Below, piece by piece: positions 57,084-64,000 of a stretch of 64,000 bases of DNA. Position 1 is the first letter of the stretch. Each line of letters opens with the position of its first letter. Origin of the DNA: Ardenticatena maritima. Lineage in GTDB: Bacteria; Chloroflexota; Anaerolineae; Ardenticatenales; Ardenticatenaceae. The stretch is from the NCBI RefSeq assembly GCF_001306175.1, contig NZ_LGKN01000009.1, forward strand, positions 310,001 through 374,000. Reading direction: 5' to 3'. Both the position numbers and the translations under genes were made by a program. The notes under the pieces are model-generated. The model was not told where the DNA came from. It saw only the letters and a program-made list of their open reading frames with translations, and did not search any database.

Positions 57084-58439
57084 ATGATGGACGCACGAAC
57101 ACTCTTGCCGCACCTCATCACAGCCGCCCTCGACGCCGTAGAACCACGGCGGGCTGTGCACCGCGTTCTTCACCGTGATGGGAAGCACCTCACTGTTGGC
57201 GCACAGACGTACACGATCGAAGCGCCCACACGGCTTTTTGTGGTTGGCATGGGGAAAGCCGCCGCCCGTATGGCGCTTGCAGTGCACGAAACAGCGGGCG
57301 ACCTCATCACCGATGGGCTAGTCATCACCAAATATGGGCACGCCACCGCTCCCGCGATTGGGCGCATTCGTGTGCGTGAAGCCGCCCACCCCGTCCCTGA
57401 TGAAGCCGGTGTTGCCGCCACCAACGCCATGTTGAGCCTGCTTGCCGACACCCGCCCCGATGACCTTGTGCTGGTGCTGGTTTCGGGCGGCGGTTCAGCA
57501 TTGTTGGTCGCCCCCGCCCCTGGATTGCACCTCGCCGACCTGCAACAAACCACCGACCTGTTGCTCGCCTCAGGCGCCACCATTCACGAACTCAACACGG
57601 TACGCAAGCACCTCTCAGCGGTGAAAGGGGGGCAACTGGCGCGCCATGCCGCCCCCGCGCATGTGGAAACGCTTATCATCAGCGACGTTGTCGGCGACGA
57701 CCTGGACGTCATCGCCAGCGGTCCCACCGTCCCCGACCCCACCACGTTCGCCGACGCCAAAGCCGTTTTGGAACGCTACGACCTGTGGGAGCGCGTGCCC
57801 CCCGCTGTGCGCCACCACCTGAACGCGGGCTGTGCCGGTCATCTTCCAGAAACGCCCAAACCGGGCGACCCTCTCTTCGAGCGCGTGCGCAATCACCTCA
57901 TCGCCCGCAACGCCGACGCAGCGCAAGCCGCCGCCGAGGAAGCAGGGCGTGCAGGCTGGCATGCCGAAGTGCTCACCACTTTCTTGCAGGGCGAAGCACG
58001 CGAAGTTGGGCGCGTTGTCGCCGCACTGGGGCAACAGATTGCCCGGTACGATACGCCTTTGCCCACGCCCGCTTGCCTGATATTGGGGGGCGAAACGACG
58101 GTTACGGTACGGGGCAATGGGATAGGCGGACGAAATCAGGAGTTGGCGTTAGCCGCGGCGCTTGCTATTGAAGGATGGGAGCGCCTGCTGATTGCCACAT
58201 TTGCCACCGACGGCGGCGATGGTCCAACAGAAGCCGCCGGGGGCGTGGTGGACGGCGCAACAGCGCAAGCCATACGCACCGCCGGTATAGACCCACGCCG
58301 TGCGCTCGACAACAACGATAGTTATCATGCGCTCCACACCGCTCACGCGCTCATCGTCACCGGCCCCACGGGAACGAACGTCACCGACCTAGTGTTTGTC
58401 CTCGTAGACCGCTCGCCAACACAAAAACACCCCCGCTGA
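57084..58439 (+). CDS. Glycerate 2-kinase (MOFRL family)
   Basis: A 451-residue kinase of the MOFRL/DUF4147 family, which phosphorylates glycerate in serine or tartronate pathways. Landmarks: LFVVGMGKAAARMALAV, VLVSGGGSALLVAPAPGL, ELNTVRKHLSAVKGGQLA and the C-terminal GGRNQELALAAAL plus FATDGGDGPTEAAGGVVDG. An ATG at 57063 could extend it by seven residues; the internal ATG at 57084 follows GCGGAAG. Its last 106 bp are duplicated downstream. Confidence 0.92.
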   Translation: MMDARTLLPHLITAALDAVEPRRAVHRVLHRDGKHLTVGAQTYTIEAPTRLFVVGMGKAAARMALAVHETAGDLITDGLVITKYGHATAPAIGRIRVREAAHPVPDEAGVAATNAMLSLLADTRPDDLVLVLVSGGGSALLVAPAPGLHLADLQQTTDLLLASGATIHELNTVRKHLSAVKGGQLARHAAPAHVETLIISDVVGDDLDVIASGPTVPDPTTFADAKAVLERYDLWERVPPAVRHHLNAGCAGHLPETPKPGDPLFERVRNHLIARNADAAQAAAEEAGRAGWHAEVLTTFLQGEAREVGRVVAALGQQIARYDTPLPTPACLILGGETTVTVRGNGIGGRNQELALAAALAIEGWERLLIATFATDGGDGPTEAAGGVVDGATAQAIRTAGIDPRRALDNNDSYHALHTAHALIVTGPTGTNVTDLVFVLVDRSPTQKHPR

Positions 58440-58452
58440 CCGGGGGCGTTTT
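58422..58452. terminator. Bidirectional terminator after glycerate kinase
   Basis: CCCCCG-CTGAC-CGGGGG with A-rich and TTTT flanks works on both strands, for the kinase gene and for the convergent lipoprotein gene. It recurs in copy 2 at 60050-60080. Confidence 0.8.
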
Positions 58453-58468
58453 CTCCTTCCACACGGAT

Positions 58469-59791
58469 TCACGACGACGGCATCGGCGCCCACTTGACCC
58501 ATACCCACCAGAGCGGTAGCCCATATTTGTCACGCGGGTAACCAGGGCTGTCTTCTCCTTCGCTCCAGACCAGCCACTTTTCATTGCACTTATAATCACC
58601 AATAAACCGAGGCGTGTACAGCCGGTAATATCGCTCCGTTTTCAGGTTGTAGAGCCGCAAACTCTCGCCACCCGCTTCAACCGCCTTCCACAACAACCAA
58701 TCACCACACATTTGGACCGTCTCAGGCACCAATGTCTCGAAATGCACTTTATACTCCCGCTGGTCCTTCCAGTTGTACAAGCGCAACCGCGACGACGCAA
58801 CCCAGTTGTTGGCATCCTTCCACACAAGCCAATCCCCAAAAAACCGTGGCATGCTCCCGTAAGGCAGATGAACCGGAAAATCCCGCGGCACCCACTTCCC
58901 TTCCGCATCCCGCTCAAACATTTGCAACGTACTCCCACCTCCCTCGCTATCCGGAAAATTCTTCTGCCCCACCAGAATATCTCCCTCTACCGCAACAACC
59001 CACCACAAAAAGGGACCATAATAGTCACAATGTGTCTCTACAATCTGTTGCTCCCAACTCTCTACCTCAACCGTCATCAGATACACAGGCCCACAATTAG
59101 CCTCTTCATCATCCACGTAATACGCCAACGCCACTGTACGCCCATCAAAATCATACGCCGGCCCCGGCCAACTCGACCTGTCCGACACCGCCAACACGTC
59201 ATACACCTCGCCCGTCTCTTCACGTAGAACACGCACAACCCACGGAAACTCCTCCTCGAACATCCCAACATCATACAACAGCACCCATCCATTCCGCGCC
59301 TTGCCGAACGCAATCTCGCTGGTCTCAAAAAGCGGAGCCACTATCTCCTGCTCCAATTCCCCCGTTTGAATGTTGTACCGTGAAACCCCGCCATGCCCCG
59401 GATTGCCTGGTGTAAAATACACCACATCGCCGCTCAACTGCACATACATGGGGGCTGTATCCGAAAACGTCAACTGCCCAGCAATCTCCGCGGGAAACTT
59501 CTCCCACAACCCCACACTCACATCGTCAATCGTCACAGGTGTGGGCGTCGCCGGCGGAACGGTTGGCGTGGGAAGCGCCGTCGGGCTTGGAGGAACCGCC
59601 TCCGTTGGCGTCAACGCCGCCGTTGGGCTAAGCGTGACCGCCACAGAGGACGACGCCACTTCACCGCCGCGTGCCGCCCCCGTATCCGCCGCTGGTGCGC
59701 CTTCACTACTCACCGCCGCCTGGCACCCTATACCCACCAGGCTGACCAGCACCCACACAAGCACCCAGACATACCTCACTTGTCGCTGCAT
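58469..59791 (-). CDS. Propeller-like lipoprotein, duplicate copy 1
   Basis: A 440-residue lipoprotein from the ATG at 59791 (AAGGAG upstream). The signal peptide ends in a lipobox (SLVGIGC). A Thr/Pro/Ala-rich stalk (about 30-100) precedes repeated beta motifs with recurring W-D-G patterns: GDVVYFTPGNPGHGGVSRYN, WLVWKDANNWVASSRLRLYN, DWLLWKAVEAGGESLRLYN, KWLVWSEGEDSPG. This suggests a TolB/PD40-like propeller. Function unknown; copy 2 is nearly identical. Confidence 0.8.
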   Translation of the reverse strand: MQRQVRYVWVLVWVLVSLVGIGCQAAVSSEGAPAADTGAARGGEVASSSVAVTLSPTAALTPTEAVPPSPTALPTPTVPPATPTPVTIDDVSVGLWEKFPAEIAGQLTFSDTAPMYVQLSGDVVYFTPGNPGHGGVSRYNIQTGELEQEIVAPLFETSEIAFGKARNGWVLLYDVGMFEEEFPWVVRVLREETGEVYDVLAVSDRSSWPGPAYDFDGRTVALAYYVDDEEANCGPVYLMTVEVESWEQQIVETHCDYYGPFLWWVVAVEGDILVGQKNFPDSEGGGSTLQMFERDAEGKWVPRDFPVHLPYGSMPRFFGDWLVWKDANNWVASSRLRLYNWKDQREYKVHFETLVPETVQMCGDWLLWKAVEAGGESLRLYNLKTERYYRLYTPRFIGDYKCNEKWLVWSEGEDSPGYPRDKYGLPLWWVWVKWAPMPSS

Positions 59792-59961
59792 ACATCGCTC
59801 CTTCTCGTTGACTGATAGACTCAGCGATAGTGCCTTCGCCCGGCCAGTGTAGCCCTTCCATCCCCTTCTGTCTATCCTCTTTTCCGAGGATTTTTTGAGG
59901 ATTTTTTCTCCTCTCCCCCTCAGTATCTGGGGCATACGCCCGCCTTGGCATGGTTGACAGA

Positions 59962-60067
59962 CCACACCGCTCACGCGCTCATCGTCACCGGCCCCACGGG
60001 AACGAACGTCACCGACCTAGTGTTTGTCCTCGTAGACCGCTCGCCAACACAAAAACACCCCCGCTGA
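59962..60067 (+). pseudogene. Duplicated 3' fragment of the glycerate kinase gene
   Basis: Copies the last 106 bp (including the stop) of the kinase gene at 58334-58439. It has no start or body, so it cannot encode a functional product. It is the left end of the second duplication copy. Confidence 0.95.
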
Positions 60068-60096
60068 CCGGGGGCGTTTTCTCCTTCCACACGGAT

Positions 60097-61419
60097 TCAC
60101 GACGACGGCATCGGCGCCCACTTGACCCATACCCACCAGAGCGGTAGCCCATATTTGTCACGCGGGTAACCAGGGCTGTCTTCTCCTTCGCTCCAGACCA
60201 GCCACTTTTCATTGCACTTATAATCACCAATAAACCGAGGCGTGTACAGCCGGTAATATCGCTCCGTTTTCAGGTTGTAGAGCCGCAAACTCTCGCCACC
60301 CGCTTCAACCGCCTTCCACAACAACCAATCACCACACATTTGGACCGTCTCAGGCACCAATGTCTCGAAATGCACTTTATACTCCCGCTGGTCCTTCCAG
60401 TTGTACAAGCGCAACCGCGACGACGCAACCCAGTTGTTGGCATCCTTCCACACAAGCCAATCCCCAAAAAACCGTGGCATGCTCCCGTAAGGCAGATGAA
60501 CCGGAAAATCCCGCGGCACCCACTTCCCTTCCGCATCCCGCTCAAACATTTGCAACGTACTCCCACCTCCCTCGCTATCCGGAAAATTCTTCTGCCCCAC
60601 CAGAATATCTCCCTCTACCGCAACAACCCACCACAAAAAGGGACCATAATAGTCACAATGTGTCTCTACAATCTGTTGCTCCCAACTCTCTACCTCAACC
60701 GTCATCAGATACACAGGCCCACAATTAGCCTCTTCATCATCCACGTAATACGCCAACGCCACTGTACGCCCATCAAAATCATACGCCGGCCCCGGCCAAC
60801 TCGACCTGTCCGACACCGCCAACACGTCATACACCTCGCCCGTCTCTTCACGTAGAACACGCACAACCCACGGAAACTCCTCCTCGAACATCCCAACATC
60901 ATACAACAGCACCCATCCATTCCGCGCCTTGCCGAACGCAATCTCGCTGGTCTCAAAAAGCGGAGCCACTATCTCCTGCTCCAATTCCCCCGTTTGAATG
61001 TTGTACCGTGAAACCCCGCCATGCCCCGGATTGCCTGGTGTAAAATACACCACATCGCCGCTCAACTGCACATACATGGGGGCTGTATCCGAAAACGTCA
61101 ACTGCCCAGCAATCTCCGCGGGAAACTTCTCCCACAACCCCACACTCACATCGTCAATCGTCACAGGTGTGGGCGTCGCCGGCGGAACGGTTGGCGTGGG
61201 AAGCGCCGTCGGGCTTGGAGGAACCGCCTCCGTTGGCGTCAACGCCGCCGTTGGGCTAAGCGTGACCGCCACAGAGGACGACGCCACTTCACCGCCGCGT
61301 GTCGCCCCCGTATCCGCCACTGGTGCGCCTTCACTACTCACCGCCGCCTGGCACCCTATACCCACCAGGCTGACCAGCACCCACACAAGCACCCAGACAT
61401 ACCTCACTTGTCGCTGCAT
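60097..61419 (-). CDS. Propeller-like lipoprotein, duplicate copy 2
   Basis: A 440-residue paralogue of the lipoprotein at 58469, with the same start context (AAGGAG, ATG at 61419). Only two residues differ, both in the stalk (Ala to Val and Ala to Thr). The whole propeller part is identical at the protein level. With its upstream region duplicated too, both copies may be expressed, doubling dosage. Function unknown. Confidence 0.8.
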   Translation of the reverse strand: MQRQVRYVWVLVWVLVSLVGIGCQAAVSSEGAPVADTGATRGGEVASSSVAVTLSPTAALTPTEAVPPSPTALPTPTVPPATPTPVTIDDVSVGLWEKFPAEIAGQLTFSDTAPMYVQLSGDVVYFTPGNPGHGGVSRYNIQTGELEQEIVAPLFETSEIAFGKARNGWVLLYDVGMFEEEFPWVVRVLREETGEVYDVLAVSDRSSWPGPAYDFDGRTVALAYYVDDEEANCGPVYLMTVEVESWEQQIVETHCDYYGPFLWWVVAVEGDILVGQKNFPDSEGGGSTLQMFERDAEGKWVPRDFPVHLPYGSMPRFFGDWLVWKDANNWVASSRLRLYNWKDQREYKVHFETLVPETVQMCGDWLLWKAVEAGGESLRLYNLKTERYYRLYTPRFIGDYKCNEKWLVWSEGEDSPGYPRDKYGLPLWWVWVKWAPMPSS

Positions 61420-61581
61420 ACATCGCTCCTTCTCGTCGACTGATAGACTCAGCGATAGTGCCTTCGCCCGGCCAGTGTAGCCCTTCCATCCCCCTCTGTC
61501 TATCCTCTTTTCCGAGGATTTTTCGAGGATTTTTTCTCCTCTCCCCCCCAGTATCTGGAGCATACGCCCGCCTTGGCATGG

Positions 61582-61609
61582 TTGACAGACCGTTCAATAG
61601 CGATATACT
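61582..61609 (+). promoter_or_regulatory. Promoter of the LuxR-type gene
   Basis: Consensus TTGACA (61582-61587), 16-bp spacer, TATACT (61604-61609). The -35 lies inside copy 2 of the duplication and the -10 just outside it. Confidence 0.75.
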
Positions 61610-61733
61610 TCGCGCCGCAAGTGATAAAATTCACACACATCAACACCTATTGATTTTCGGCTTTCCACACTCGCGTGTACGACGCGCTCCGCTGGAACCA
61701 ACCTCAATTCAACCACATACAAGGAGTGTAGCC

Positions 61734-62411
61734 ATGCACCTCATTCTGCTTGCCACAACCCCCGAAGCGGAAAACCAGGCGCTTCACCTGCTTGAGCGCT
61801 CTTCCCATGAGATGACACTCGTGGCCACACATTGCCTCTCACCGCATCGCCCTTTGCCCAACGCCTCGGCCCACACGATCATTCTCGCTTTCGATCACAA
61901 CTCCCCAGCCCATTCACTCGATATCAGCGCCATCAAAACACATTTCAACGCCCCTCTGCTCCTGGTCGCCGCCCCGCTTGCCATTGTGCCCGACGCACTT
62001 CGCCAGGGCGCCAACGGCTGCTTTACCACCTGGCCCCACCCCCACGAACTCTGTGCCGCACTCACCCTGATCACCAATGGGCACACTTTTCTCGACCGTC
62101 ACGCCGCCGCTCTGCTGAACTTGCCTTTTGCGCCTTCCCTCACTGCGCCGCCCGAATTTTCCCCCTTCGCGCAGCTGACCAAGCGCGAACAACAGGTGCT
62201 CGCCATCCTGGGACACGGCGCAAGCAATCAGGAAATCGCGCGGGTTTTGGGCATTTCCATCACAACCGTCCGCACCCATCTCAAGCACCTCTACCGCAAG
62301 TTAGGCGCGCGCAATCGCAGCGAGTTGATCCACATGGCGATGATGTGTCACGAAGTGTTTTTTCGTCTGTTCGTGGTGAGGGAGGGTCGAAGAAGTGGTT
62401 TAAATCTTTGA
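61734..62411 (+). CDS. NarL/LuxR-type transcriptional regulator with pseudo-receiver
   Basis: A 225-residue DNA-binding regulator. The start at 61734 follows AAGGAG. The N-terminal receiver-like alpha/beta domain (1-125) ends in DALRQGANGCFTTWPHPHEL, where the usual Lys is absent. The C-terminal LuxR helix-turn-helix is LTKREQQVLAILGHGASNQE, EIARVLGISITTVRTHLKHL. No histidine kinase is near, so phosphorylation is uncertain. The stop codon overlaps the -35 of the next gene. Confidence 0.87.
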   Translation: MHLILLATTPEAENQALHLLERSSHEMTLVATHCLSPHRPLPNASAHTIILAFDHNSPAHSLDISAIKTHFNAPLLLVAAPLAIVPDALRQGANGCFTTWPHPHELCAALTLITNGHTFLDRHAAALLNLPFAPSLTAPPEFSPFAQLTKREQQVLAILGHGASNQEIARVLGISITTVRTHLKHLYRKLGARNRSELIHMAMMCHEVFFRLFVVREGRRSGLNL

Positions 62412-62435
62412 CTTCCTTTTATATCTACATATAAT
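62408..62435 (+). promoter_or_regulatory. Promoter of the KAP NTPase gene
   Basis: TTGACT (62408-62413), 16-bp spacer, perfect TATAAT (62430-62435). The -35 includes the stop codon of the upstream gene. Confidence 0.75.
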
Positions 62436-62475
62436 GATTAAATAAAAACAACCTGCAACCATGGGGGCAGTGGTT

Positions 62476-64000
62476 ATGTCCGATAACTGGTTTGAAAGAG
62501 GATTTACTGCTGAAGAGATAGTGGAAGTGGGAGACAAAAAGATAGGAGAGTATGTAGAAACTATTAAAAATAAAAGTATAAATCTTAGTAAACAAAAAGA
62601 TTGGCTTAAAAAATATGTTTTAGTGTTGTATATTTATTTTTCAAGCAACGAAGAAAGTGTTGAGAAATTTATTGCAGGATTTGAATTCGAAACATATCTT
62701 GAGGATTGCAGAAATTTTTATAGAAAAAAAGAGCATGATTTACCTGAATATAAAAGGAAGTTTATTTCAGATATATTAGAAAAAATAGATAATAGTATAT
62801 TAGAAAAAATAGATAATAGAATAGATAAACTAAAAAGAAAAAAATCTAATCAATCTCCAAAGACAAATGCATCCCTAGAGACTGGTGCACCCCTAGAGAC
62901 TAATGCATCCCTAGAGACTGATGCATCCCTAGAGACTGATGCATCCCTAGAGACTGATGCATCCCTAGAGACTAATGCATCCCTAGAGACTGATGCATCC
63001 CTAGAGACTAATGCATCCCTAGAGACTGATGCATCCCTAGAGACTAATGCATCCCTAGAGACTAATGCATCCCTAGAGACTAATGCATCCCTAGAGACTA
63101 ATGCATCCCTAGAGACTAATGCATCCCTAGAGACTGATGCATCCCTAGAGACTAATGCATCCCTAGAGACTGATGCATCCCTAGAGACTAATGCATCCCT
63201 AGAGACTAATGCATCCCTAGAGACTAATGCATCCCTAGGCGAAGGTGATGTTTGGGAGGAATGGGTTACGTTTTGGAAGGAAAACAAAATGGAACGGAAG
63301 GAGAGAATTATTTTTTTAATAAAGCTTATTAATAAGATTCCAACAGAAAATATCGAAAAAAATATTATCTCTTTAAGAACATATCAGGTTCTTACTCTTC
63401 AAATAATCTACCATGCTATTACATCTAAACCTAAACTAACCCAAAATGATATTAAGGAAATAGAAGTTAAAGCAAAAAATAAAATTGATAAAATTTGCAA
63501 AGATTTTATCGAATTTCAAATCAAATATGAAAAAAACCTAGATTTGCATCTAGGTAACAGACTTCATGCTGACACATATTCGTTGCATGACACATTGGGA
63601 TTTGAGGATTATAAAAAGGCGCTAAGAGATTTCATTTTAGATGAAGGCACCAAGGGTCCCTTTGTGATAGCTATTAATGGACCTTGGGGATCTGGCAAAA
63701 CATCTTTTATGCGTCAATTGCAAAGGGACTTGGAAGAAAAAGACGCGCAAAGGGACTTGAAAGAGAAAGACGCTATCACCGTCTGGTTTGATGCCTGGAA
63801 ACATAACTCAAAGGAGTCAGTTTGGGCAGCTCTGGCATTAGAAGTGGAATCTGAAATCTACAAGGGATTAGGATTATGTCCATATTACGAGAAAGTTATT
63901 TGTCATTCTTTAAAAACTAACAAATATAAGCTAATTTCAGATTTTTTTATACTTTTATTTATAACGCTTTTAGCTTGCGATATATATTTTATTTATACCA
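62476..64000 (+). CDS. KAP-family P-loop NTPase, 3' part outside the window
   Basis: An open frame of about 508 residues to the window end. The AUG at 62476 is 8 bp after GGGGG; 62461 is an alternative start. A helical N-terminal region is followed by about 20 hexapeptide repeats (ASLETN/D, 62866-63237), a helical region, then the KAP core: VIAINGPWGSGKTSFMRQLQ (Walker A, near residue 400) and ITVWFDAWKHNSKESVWAAL. A hydrophobic stretch (FFILLFITLLACDIYFIYT) starts at the edge, fitting the membrane insertion typical of KAP NTPases. The codon use is AT-rich, unlike its neighbours, so transfer is likely. Role possibly phage exclusion, inferred only. Confidence 0.85.
   Translation, partial: MSDNWFERGFTAEEIVEVGDKKIGEYVETIKNKSINLSKQKDWLKKYVLVLYIYFSSNEESVEKFIAGFEFETYLEDCRNFYRKKEHDLPEYKRKFISDILEKIDNSILEKIDNRIDKLKRKKSNQSPKTNASLETGAPLETNASLETDASLETDASLETDASLETNASLETDASLETNASLETDASLETNASLETNASLETNASLETNASLETNASLETDASLETNASLETDASLETNASLETNASLETNASLGEGDVWEEWVTFWKENKMERKERIIFLIKLINKIPTENIEKNIISLRTYQVLTLQIIYHAITSKPKLTQNDIKEIEVKAKNKIDKICKDFIEFQIKYEKNLDLHLGNRLHADTYSLHDTLGFEDYKKALRDFILDEGTKGPFVIAINGPWGSGKTSFMRQLQRDLEEKDAQRDLKEKDAITVWFDAWKHNSKESVWAALALEVESEIYKGLGLCPYYEKVICHSLKTNKYKLISDFFILLFITLLACDIYFIYT
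62866..63237 (+). repeat. 18-bp tandem repeat inside the KAP gene, about 20.7 units
   Basis: Unit RATGCATCCCTAGAGACT, read as (N/D)ASLET in frame. Units begin at 62866 and every 18 bp after. The only main variation is AAT versus GAT in the first codon; unit 2 differs more (GGT and CCC). The last unit is truncated. Confidence 0.97.

Larger units (their letters stand above)
58334..59961. repeat. Tandem duplication, copy 1 (1628 bp)
   Basis: Identical register to copy 2 at 59962-61589. It contains the 3' tail of the glycerate kinase gene, its terminator, the complete lipoprotein gene and its upstream region. Confidence 0.97.
59962..61589. repeat. Tandem duplication, copy 2 (1628 bp)
   Basis: Repeats 58334-59961 with an exact 1628-bp offset. 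Only seven substitutions were found, all transitions, at 61302, 61319, 61437, 61494, 61524, 61548 and 61559. Confidence 0.97.

Noticed and set aside
58334-61589. Insertion sequence or composite transposon as cause of the duplication
   Set aside because: No transposase gene, terminal inverted repeats or target-site duplications were found; a simple tandem duplication fits.
62866-63237. Possible CRISPR array
   Set aside because: The units are contiguous 18-bp repeats without spacers and lie inside an ORF.
62850-63287. 145-codon minus-strand ORF made of SRDALV/SRDASV repeats
   Set aside because: It is the antisense reading of the 18-bp tandem repeat; the plus strand has the KAP gene, and no promoter or ribosome-binding site supports the minus frame.
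1-64000. tRNA or rRNA genes
   Set aside because: No T-loop (GTTCGAATC-like) or rRNA-like segments were recognised on either strand, though a proper tRNA scan was not run.

Overview
The window is a GC-rich bacterial chromosome segment with tightly packed genes and clear sigma70-type promoters (TTGACA-N16/17-TATACT). The gene set suggests a Chloroflexota bacterium: secreted proteins with Thr/Pro linkers and an FLPLIVR-type motif, a LexA with a GAAC-N4-GTTC box, CdaA/CdaR, a YacL-like PIN/TRAM protein, a cytidylate-kinase-like protein, ATP-type PEP carboxykinase, and no outer-membrane genes. A member of Ardenticatenia is possible, but this placement is inference. No tRNA, rRNA, insertion sequence or CRISPR array was seen.

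Layout. 1-2.8 kb: minus-strand operon of a PIN/TRAM protein, a cytidylate-kinase-like protein and cysS (runs off the left edge). 2.9-8.0 kb: rho, a LysM/M23 peptidase, xseA-xseB and a divergent PAP2 protein. 8.1-9.9 kb: minus-strand SPFH and small membrane proteins and a hotdog thioesterase. 10-13.3 kb: fumC, thrB, a DUF218 protein. 13.3-21.2 kb: ftsH (minus), HD phosphohydrolase, pckA, MgtC/DUF4010 membrane protein, FAH-family hydrolase, argF. 21.3-26.9 kb: TPR protein, cdaA, cdaR, then a convergent sigma factor whose 3' end overlaps cdaR. 27-30 kb: DUF3592, DUF2726 and thiolase genes.

30-37.5 kb: a 1122-residue NB-ARC/WD40 STAND ATPase with near-identical repeats, then a minus-strand Mn/Zn/Fe-type ABC importer operon. 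Both permeases carry C-terminal winged-helix tails, and the promoter carries two palindromic operators. 37.7-47.7 kb: DUF2442, two peptidases, an arginine-deiminase-like enzyme, a large secreted PGRP/amidase, comM, a small membrane protein and a UPF0173 hydrolase. 47.8-58.4 kb: lexA, an enoyl-CoA hydratase, murJ, two lipoproteins flanking an inositol-phosphatase-family gene, a cNMP-domain/patatin protein and a glycerate kinase.

The right end is the most dynamic part. A 1628-bp direct tandem duplication carries a propeller-like lipoprotein gene and the 3' tail of the glycerate kinase gene. It is followed by a LuxR-type regulator. At about 62.4 kb base composition drops abruptly, and a partial KAP-family P-loop NTPase begins (likely acquired, possibly anti-phage). 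This gene contains about 20.7 copies of an 18-bp in-frame tandem repeat.
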